Source: Amylostereum areolatum (Eukaryota; Basidiomycota; Agaricomycetes; Russulales; Stereaceae). Taken from it: a stretch of 64,000 nucleotides of DNA. The translations under genes were made by a program, and so were the position numbers. Position 1 is the first letter of the stretch. Every line of letters begins with the position of its first letter. Below are positions 57,241-64,000 of this stretch, piece by piece. The DNA lies in assembly GCA_012932865.1 (NCBI GenBank), contig SAXG01000045.1, forward strand, positions 186,001 to 250,000. The letters are read 5' to 3'. The notes below the pieces were generated by a model. It was not told the origin of the DNA and made no database searches. It worked only from the letters and a program-made list of their open reading frames with translations.

Positions 57241-57715
57241 GCTTTACCGGGCCCCGGCAAACGCCAACTTCTGTTCTATTCTCGGTTCTTTTTTGCTCGT
57301 GCGTCTTGCTTTTCTAACTTTCTTGACTATGTTCTGCTATCGTGCTCTGCTTTCTTAATCTTCTTGATTGTCCTACACCTCGTTGTGCTAATCTCCTGTA
57401 GTATTCTGTATCTTTGTATACATCGGACTTGTTACCTTCGAACGAGGGCCGGAGGAGGTAGTAGCAGAATCGACGAATCCGGAGGGTACTATAACTAGAA
57501 ATGCAACTAACAATACAGATAGCGTATGGAATTCCAGAGAGGCATGAAAACGAGTGTCCAGCATCACGAGAGTGTGCGAGGAGGAATGCGACATGTGCGA
57601 AGGAGAGAATGGAGGAGTGTGTGGTAAGGGAGTGAAGTGGGCAGTGGATCCCAAGGTACACTGTTGCTGTTGCAGGTCGTTGTGGCGCTGTGAGTGCGGG
57701 GAGGCTATGAGGGAC
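57241..57715. other. Convergent intergenic region
   Basis: 475 bases between two stop codons. T/C-rich 3' flank of the mediator gene; nothing else supported. Confidence 0.4.
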
Positions 57716-58188
57716 TTAACCCAGTCGAACCCCGCACCGCGAACACTTCTTCTCCGTGTCAAGGCTGTATGGCTATGAATATCGCTGAAACAACTAGTAG
57801 ATCGAGCACTCACCAGAGGCATATGAGACCTATGGGAAATAGTAGCACCGCACAGATGATCCCGCAGAGTCCAAACGTCGTGGTGATATCGTGGTCGCCT
57901 CTCGCACAGCGAGCAAAGACTAGAGAAATCGAATGGGTTAAACAACGCTCGGAGGGCGACGAGAACAAACGTACGCTGGTTCCTATACTGCGTACCAACC
58001 CAGCTTGGATCCTCGACGTAGACTGTGTTCTGCTGAGGGGCTCCTGGTGGAGTGTAGACAGGCTGAGAGGAGGATGGCTGAGGATGCTGTGGGTTTGGAT
58101 GGAGAGCACCATTTTCGGAGGTAGGGTAGGCCGGTGGAGGTGCCGAGGATGCTTCCTCGGCAGGAGGAATCTTAGCGTCGATAACCAT
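57716..58188 (-). CDS. Small BRI3-like membrane protein
   Basis: Three exons, about 120 residues. Starts MVIDAKIPPAEEASSAPPPA with a Pro/Tyr/Gln-rich cytosolic part (PVYTPPGAPQQNTVYVEDPS), then LFARCARGDHDITTTFGLCG and the hydrophobic segment IICAVLLFPIGLICLCL. It ends DTEKKCSRCGVRLG before TAA (57716-57718). The layout (Pro/Tyr-rich head, Cys, membrane segment, C-terminal CxxCG) resembles brain protein I3 (BRI3)/LITAF-like small membrane proteins of lysosomes. Both introns are needed for the CxxCG end. ORF calls across the introns give a longer, wrong frame. Function in fungi is unknown to me. Confidence 0.68.
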
Positions 58189-58606
58189 GGGTGTAAGTAA
58201 AGAGTAGGTCAAGGTCAGAAAGAAGAGAGCAGGAGTTCACCAGGGGTTCAAAACCAGAAGCTCTGGTGGCGGATGCACCGCTCCGGTCGGTACAGCCCCA
58301 CTCTCACGACTCACAACCTGTGCGTATTGCGGTGCTTGAGCTTGAATTGAATGTCGCAAGACGCCCATTATTCCCGAGTTCGAGCGTGTACTTACCGTGC
58401 CGGCAAGTACAGTACTGTATACGCCGTGTGGCTTGGCAGTAAATCTCTAAGTGGCGGGGACGGTTGTGAACATATTATGTCACTGCCACGTGCCCCACGA
58501 CCGTGGTCGCGCGACGCATGCAGTTCAGGTCGGTCTTCGACCTCTGCTGCAAGTGACAATTCCTCATCCTTCCATCTGTCCTCCTTGCACATTCCTTTGA
58601 ACGGAA
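58189..58606. promoter_or_regulatory. Divergent region BRI3-like / chromodomain gene
   Basis: 418 bases between two head-to-head starts. No recognisable operator; short open frames have no support. Confidence 0.4.
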
Positions 58607-60995
58607 ATGTCAGAAGATTACGAAGTTGGTATGCTCTTCTTCCTCCTTCCCTAAACCCTATCTCGATCGTGTTCGTTAGAGGACATCTTGAAGGCGAAAG
58701 CGTATAAGAGAGGGAGGAAGCTAGCCTGGGTGCGTTTCGTCCTATACGTCGCGGATGTCCTGTTCAAGTCCCTTTCTCGCTTCCAGAAATACTTTGTCAA
58801 GGTTCGCAAATGCCTATGTCGCGCTGTAACATCTTAGGATTGACCATACCCGTCTCCAGTGGAAGGACTACGACCATAGCGATAACACGTTCGTCTTTAC
58901 CATTAGTCACCTTTTCTACTGCTCACGCCTATCCATCTTAGCTGGGAGCCACCTGCGTCATTTTTGGGGAGTGCCGACCGGGCCATTGAGCAATTCTGGC
59001 AACGCGTCGACTTGCATGGACGTGACTTGAATACCCCCGACGATTTCAAACAAGGCGAAGAGATCTTACCTCGCGACTTGTCATGTAAGTCGAAAATACA
59101 CATATCTCTCTACTTTCCTTAATCATTTCGGAATCCAGCGCGTAGGGGTCAGCCTCCCTCAGAGAAAAGTGCATCGTCTTCTCGTCGGGTTCCAGCAGCG
59201 AGACGAGCTTCGTCCAATGAAAGTCAACCTCCATCTCGTGCCACGACGACGAGGAAGCGTGGGCGGGCCGTAGACGTCGAAACTCCTGTTCAGAACAAGC
59301 GGAAACGTCCCTCACCAGAGAAGACCAGGTCGGAGAAAGCAGTGGAGAAACTTCTTATACCCAATACAAGGGACAAACCTCCTTCATCTCCATCTGTACG
59401 TCCCCCGCGTTTGTCACGGCTGATTCAGATCTAAGGCATCGCTCTGCAGGTTCCCGATTCAGAAGACGAAGTACTTCTCACATATTCCACATCCGCACTA
59501 TTCTCTCCAAAAGGGAAAGCTGCATCGACTGGCAGCCTATCTGGAGATAACGACCACGATGGGGCAGAGAACGATATGGTCGTGGATCCTCCCGAAACGA
59601 GTGGACCTAAGCTGCCCGCTCATCGTCATCGTGCCGCCAATCCCTCTGTCAAGCGTTTGGGGTCAGAAACCTTTGAAGATTCTCTCAAAGGCGCTATTTC
59701 TGCCAAAGCGAAAGCACTGGGCGCGACCGCCGCTAGTAGCTCCAGGCAAGGCAAGCCAGGCCCTGGACGTTCATCGCAAGGCGCACGAAACAGCTCTGTG
59801 CTCACCTTTGAAAAGGGCGGCTTGAAGACAGTGAGGCGCAAGAATCGTCCTCTTCCGACTAAGGAGGAAGACTTGCTTCAAGACACCTTAGAAGTTGCTA
59901 ACCAAGTTGGGTCGGAAGGTGCACCTATCGACAGTGTTGGCTTTGACACCGTCAACGCCCTCGACGGAAGCATCACACACGTCACGATACCCATCGTCGC
60001 CCCCGCGCCCACAGGGGAGCAACTTTTGGAATTGGCAGGATTGAACCAGGAGGAAGCTGAGGCTCTGGAAGACTTCGTCGACGATCAGGAGGGAGCTCTG
60101 GTCGAAGCTCCAGTTGCACCTGAGTGAGTCTTTGATTCTTCGTATCAACATATATGATGTCTAACAAACCTCAGGTCCCCTAGCATCTCGTCACCTTCAG
60201 TGGTATTTTCTCCATCTGCGCCAATAGGTTCTACTTCAGCCTCTGCTAGCGCACCAAAGGGTGCGTGGAGCTGGCCTATGAAAACAATCTTTGGATCTTT
60301 GTAAGTTTTTATCGTCTAGTATTTCCTAAATTCCCACTCACGGCCTGGCAGTTCCATACGGTCTACGTCGGCTGATACGAAGCCTATGGACGAAGGGTAC
60401 GGATCTGGCACTTCAGCTGGTTTGTATCATTGATGATTGCTTGACACAGATCTTCGTCACTTCCGTCTCCTGTCCGACTGAAGCTTGACACGTCTTTGAC
60501 CATTCCAATCGTTGTGAAGGACATCACACCACCAACCAGCATACCATCGTCTTCATTAGAAGAGATATTATCGGAATGGAGAGAAGGCCTGCCCGGGAAA
60601 TTATACAACGAGCAAGCCGCACTGTCGTTGCTGGAAGCTGTGGATACGGGTGGGTCGGCAGCCCGTATCGCTCTCCCCGATTCGTGTTCGGAACAAGATA
60701 AAGAGGCGTTCACAAGCTTCCATTCGAGGCTGACTGGTGGAAACCTCGTGAGATATGTTGTTCACCTACATACTGCATAGCTGACGAACGTCTTATCATC
60801 CAGTTTGTGTCGGTGCCGGGCATGGAAGTGCTTGTGTACTGCTCATCTTCCTCCATTCTTGCCGACAAACTTGAAGTGCCTTCGACTTTGCGTGGTTCAA
60901 CGGACGTCGTCGTCGTTTCGCACATCAAAGTGAGCAACTTCTCTGCTTACGCTGCCGCTACAGACAAGGCGGAGACTATTCGCTGGTTAGTTTGA
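58607..60995 (+). CDS. Chromodomain protein
   Basis: Chromatin reader with one N-terminal chromodomain: MSEDYEVEDILKAKAYKRGR, KLAW, then KYFVK (15-base exon 58787-58801), WKDYDHSDNT and WEPPASFLGSADRAIEQFWQ. The aromatic-cage residues of methyl-lysine readers (Tyr5 near the start; the Trp of WKDYD; a Trp/Glu WEPP position) are present. The domain is followed by a basic, Ser/Arg-rich region (ARRGQPPSEKSASSSRR, TTTRKRGRAVDVET) and long acidic or Ser-rich stretches. The C-terminal block includes LEEILSEWREGLPGKLYNEQ, FVSVPGMEVLVYCSSSSILA and STDVVVVSHIKVSNFSAYAA, possibly a folded basidiomycete domain. No chromoshadow domain is recognised, so it is not a plain HP1. About eleven exons; the four short exons at the 5' end are all within the chromodomain. 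Confidence 0.83.
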
Positions 60996-61431
60996 TTAAT
61001 GATCACTTGATTCGTTATGTCCCATATTCCTTCTATACTGTACCTCCTGAGGCTCGTAGGTGCAGAATGTATAGCGGGTTATTATGAAGCACTAGACGTG
61101 CGAGCTACTCAGGCTGAGCGTTGAACGGACACGTAAATGAGCAAGCGAAACTTAGATCGACTGTCATCTGAGTAAGGTCTGCTACTTATAAGGAGACTAG
61201 CAAAACTTGTCCATTTTCCTGAGGGATGTACAATGTGCTTATGTAAAGTAGATCATCGGCTGTGCGTTTAGCCTCATGCGCACACGTGATGTACCGCAAC
61301 GACGCGTCGCGCGTCAACATCAGTCATCCTCAGCCTTTCACGGCGACTCATATCTCCCTCTGCCTTCGTCACCCACGTCGCCACTCCCTTCTACGCCTCG
61401 TTCATCGTCCTGCTGCATCTCGCCACCTCTG

Positions 61432-64000
61432 ATGCTACGTCGCATCCCCACTACTACCGACGGAAAAGCCGTCGATCGGTTTCAAGAGAGCATCCGTGTC
61501 AACAAACCGTTCAAACCTCCATCCTTAATAGTTCAACGAGAACAGCCTCAGCGCAAGCGCCGCCGTGTATCGTATAAGGAGGCTCAGCCGGATGACTACT
61601 CTGAGTCCGATACGAACTCGCGTCAGAAGAAACGTCGAAAGTCTGCTGGCGATGCTTTCTCCGAGAACTTCCAGCCCGTCGACAACACTGTCCACTATCC
61701 CGTTTACAAAAAGAAACCCTTCGAGGAGCTTTTTGGGGGTGGAAAGAAGTACTCAATCCCGGTAATGCGCACAAAGGATGGCGAGGTCGTGAAGACAATG
61801 CAGTCCAATCCCTCTCTCGGCATCCGCCCACAAATCAACATCATCCCTCGCCCTCTTCACGATCCCATGGAGGACCATGCGATTGTCCTTTTCGACCCCA
61901 CTATCGACGCTCGGGAGACTGACGAGGAGAAAAAGGAGCGCGAGAAGGAAGAGGCCAAGACACAGGCCTTGAAAGATGCTCAAACGAAGACCGTGGGTTT
62001 GTATAATCCGCATAAGAGCCTGAAGGAGTTGCTGGGCGAAGGACAGGGTAAGAAGAAGAAGAATGACAAGGTTCCGGTCGTTATCGATCCTCGTCTCACA
62101 AAGGTTCTTCGACCCCATCAAATAGAGGGGGTAAAGGTGAATCGTCTTACAGTCGAGCTCTCCAAGCCACCTTGCTCACTCTTTGGCTAGTTTTTGTACA
62201 AGTGCACAACTGGAATGCTCGTCAACGATCAGTATGGATGCATCATGGCGGACGAAATGGGTTTGGGAAAGACCCTTCCAATGCATCGCACTGCTATGGA
62301 CTCTTCTCAAGCAGTCGCCCCACGCGGGGAAGCCCACAATCGACAAATGTATCATTGCGTGTCCTTCCAGTCTAGTGCGCAATTGGGCGAATGAATTGGG
62401 TAGGCCGCCGTCCTTCCACATGTCCGTATGCTTGCTCATACAACGATAAAGTCAAATGGTTGGGCAAGGACACTATTTCTGCGCTCGCTATCGATGGGAA
62501 AGGTGGCAGAGCCGAGCTGATTGCGAAGGTTGAACGGTGGATAGCTGCGAGTGGAAGGAATGTCACACAGCCAGGTAAGTCATGACAACATGCCTACAAC
62601 GTTCGCTCACAAATGGCTACAGTGATGATCGTGTCGTACGAAACACTACGAAGTCTAGAAGCAACTCTCGCGAATTGTCGGATCGGTTTACTCCTTTGTG
62701 ATGAGGGACATCGCTTGAAAAACTCGGGTAAGCTTCACGATACTGCGTTCTCGATCCACAGTAATGTATTCTCGCAGAGTCACAAACATATACCGCCCTT
62801 AACTCTTTGAACGTTCGTCGTCGGGTAATCCTCTCCGGAACACCCATCCAGGTATTTCGCACACCTGTTAACTCTGAATCCTCCTCATCTTTTCGTAGAA
62901 CGACCTTTCAGAGTACTTTTCGTTGCTCAGCTTCGCGAACCCGAATTTTCTGGGTTCCAAGAACGACTTCCGTAAAAAATTCGAGAATACCATTATTCGC
63001 GGACGTGACGCAGATGCGACGGATGCGAACAAAGCAGAAAGCGAGAAGAAGCTCAAGGAGCTAGGCGAACTAGTCTCCAAGTTTATCATTCGGAGGACCA
63101 ATGACTTGCTCTCCAAATACCGTGTGTATATTCCCTCTGCACGTTTGCACACCCTGAGCTTATTGCATAACAGTTCCCGTGAAATACGAACAAGTCGTAT
63201 TTTGTGGTCTTTCTGACTTTCAAACATCATTGTATCGGCTTTTCATATCCTCACCAGAGATCAAAGCTCTGCTACGAGGCGCCCAATCTCAACCTCTCAA
63301 GGCCATTAACATCCTCAAGAAGCTGTGCAATCACCCTGAGCTTCTGGACCTGCCGAAGGACCTTCACGGCTCTGAGAAGCTGATACCAGAAGGGTTTTCC
63401 GGGGCTGGCTCAAGCGGTAGCTCCGGAGGACGAGGCAAGAGTCAGACCGTGAACTGTGCATGGGGCGGCAAATTCCTGGTCCTTGAACGGTAGGGCGGCG
63501 ATTATACGAAGCATCGTAGCTGCTGACGTGCGTCTAGATTTCTCCATCGCCTACGTACAGAAACCACCGACAAGATTGTCCTTATAAGCAATTACACGCA
63601 AACACTGGACATGTTTGAGAAACTGCTTAGGAGCAAGAGGTGTGCTTTTTCCATGTCATTCATATACACAGCGGATATCTTATTGTTCATGACTAGGTAC
63701 GGCTACTTTAGGCTTGACGGCAGCATGGGTATCCCAAAACGTCAGAAGATGGTCGACCAGTTCAACGATCCGGAAGGCAAGGAATTCGTATTTCTATTGA
63801 GTAGCAAGGCCGGTGGTTGCGGTATCAATCTCATTGGAGCCAATCGCCTGATCCTCTTCGACCCTGGTACGACTTTTTATCGCCAACTCGACGACGTTCA
63901 CTTACCAGGTCATAGACTGGAATCCTGCTGCTGACCAGCAAGCTCTCGCGCGTGTATGGAGAGATGGTCAGAAGAAAGAATGTAAGTCTAGGCTCGGATG
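61432..64000 (+). CDS. RAD54: RAD54 recombinational repair ATPase (5' part, frameshift at motif I)
   Basis: Swi2/Snf2 translocase that works with Rad51 in homologous recombination. Chosen start [20 protein letters not shown] and VNKPFKPP match the Rad54 N-terminus; an upstream ATG (61276) adds 52 pyrimidine-leader-like residues. Then [60 protein letters not shown], motif I DEMGLGKT, Ia [17 protein letters not shown], motif [74 protein letters not shown] and VI start [12 protein letters not shown] at the window edge. Between ACC CTT and CAATGC (about 62278) one extra C shifts the frame right after GLGKTL; the next frame reads [19 protein letters not shown], as expected. Sequencing error or real damage cannot be told apart. 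Truncated by the window. Confidence 0.92.

Noticed and set aside
61276..61431. Upstream ATG of RAD54 adding 52 residues
   Set aside because: The added segment is pyrimidine-leader-like and low in complexity, and the ATG at 61432 aligns better with the known Rad54 N-terminus; kept only as an alternative.
62715..62835. Second possible frameshift in RAD54 before [12 protein letters not shown]
   Set aside because: Resolved by an intron ending CGCAG; the joined exons read [16 protein letters not shown] in frame.
1..64000. CRISPR arrays, phage or bacterial operons
   Set aside because: No spaced direct repeats of suitable length; all genes have spliceosomal introns and eukaryotic families.

Overview
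This window is nuclear DNA from a filamentous basidiomycete, most likely Agaricomycotina. Nearly every gene is split by many short GT-AG introns of roughly 45-65 bases (donors often GTGCGT, GTACGT or GTGAGT). The genes are closely packed on both strands, and the proteins are the usual mix of fungal housekeeping factors plus basidiomycete-type orphans. I find 27 protein-coding genes and one intron-containing tRNA. Gene models were built by joining open frames across plausible splice sites and checking them against family motifs known from memory; no alignment or RNA evidence was available.

Layout. 156-11717 is a run dominated by mitochondrial functions: dipeptidyl peptidase III, a Ptc7-type PP2C phosphatase, mitochondrial phenylalanyl-tRNA synthetase, the GrpE co-chaperone Mge1 and trifunctional C1-tetrahydrofolate synthase, arranged in divergent and convergent pairs. 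12003-23937 holds a secreted PNGase A-type amidase, a Pmp3-like membrane protein with a long basic tail, a C2H2 zinc-finger protein, fructose-1,6-bisphosphatase, a Nur1-type nuclear rim protein and an orphan membrane/coiled-coil protein. 24511-32944 holds TOM40, a soluble ABC ATPase, a small unknown gene, a CCCH-finger coiled-coil protein, tRNA-Ile(UAU) and twinfilin.

After a 1.6 kb gene-poor stretch with a 19-bp tandem repeat come two tandem paralogues of succinyl-CoA:3-oxoacid CoA-transferase (34538-39703); the second carries a one-base frameshift. Next are Smi1/Knr4 (cell-wall regulation), the NuA4 platform subunit Vid21/Eaf1, a very small IF1-like gene, a membrane-anchored GH5 exo-beta-1,3-glucanase and an orphan single-pass membrane protein. 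The right end is a genome-maintenance and chromatin cluster: a Rad9/Crb2/53BP1-type checkpoint mediator (Tudor plus BRCT), a BRI3-like small membrane protein, a chromodomain protein and the 5' part of RAD54, which runs off the window and also shows a one-base frameshift at its ATPase motif I.

No CRISPR, phage, transposase or secondary-metabolite cluster is visible. The most notable signals are very small internal exons (6, 9, 15 and 15 bases) needed to keep conserved motifs in frame, in-frame introns whose retention would not break the frame, nested start codons that add or remove a presequence, and the two isolated frameshifts.
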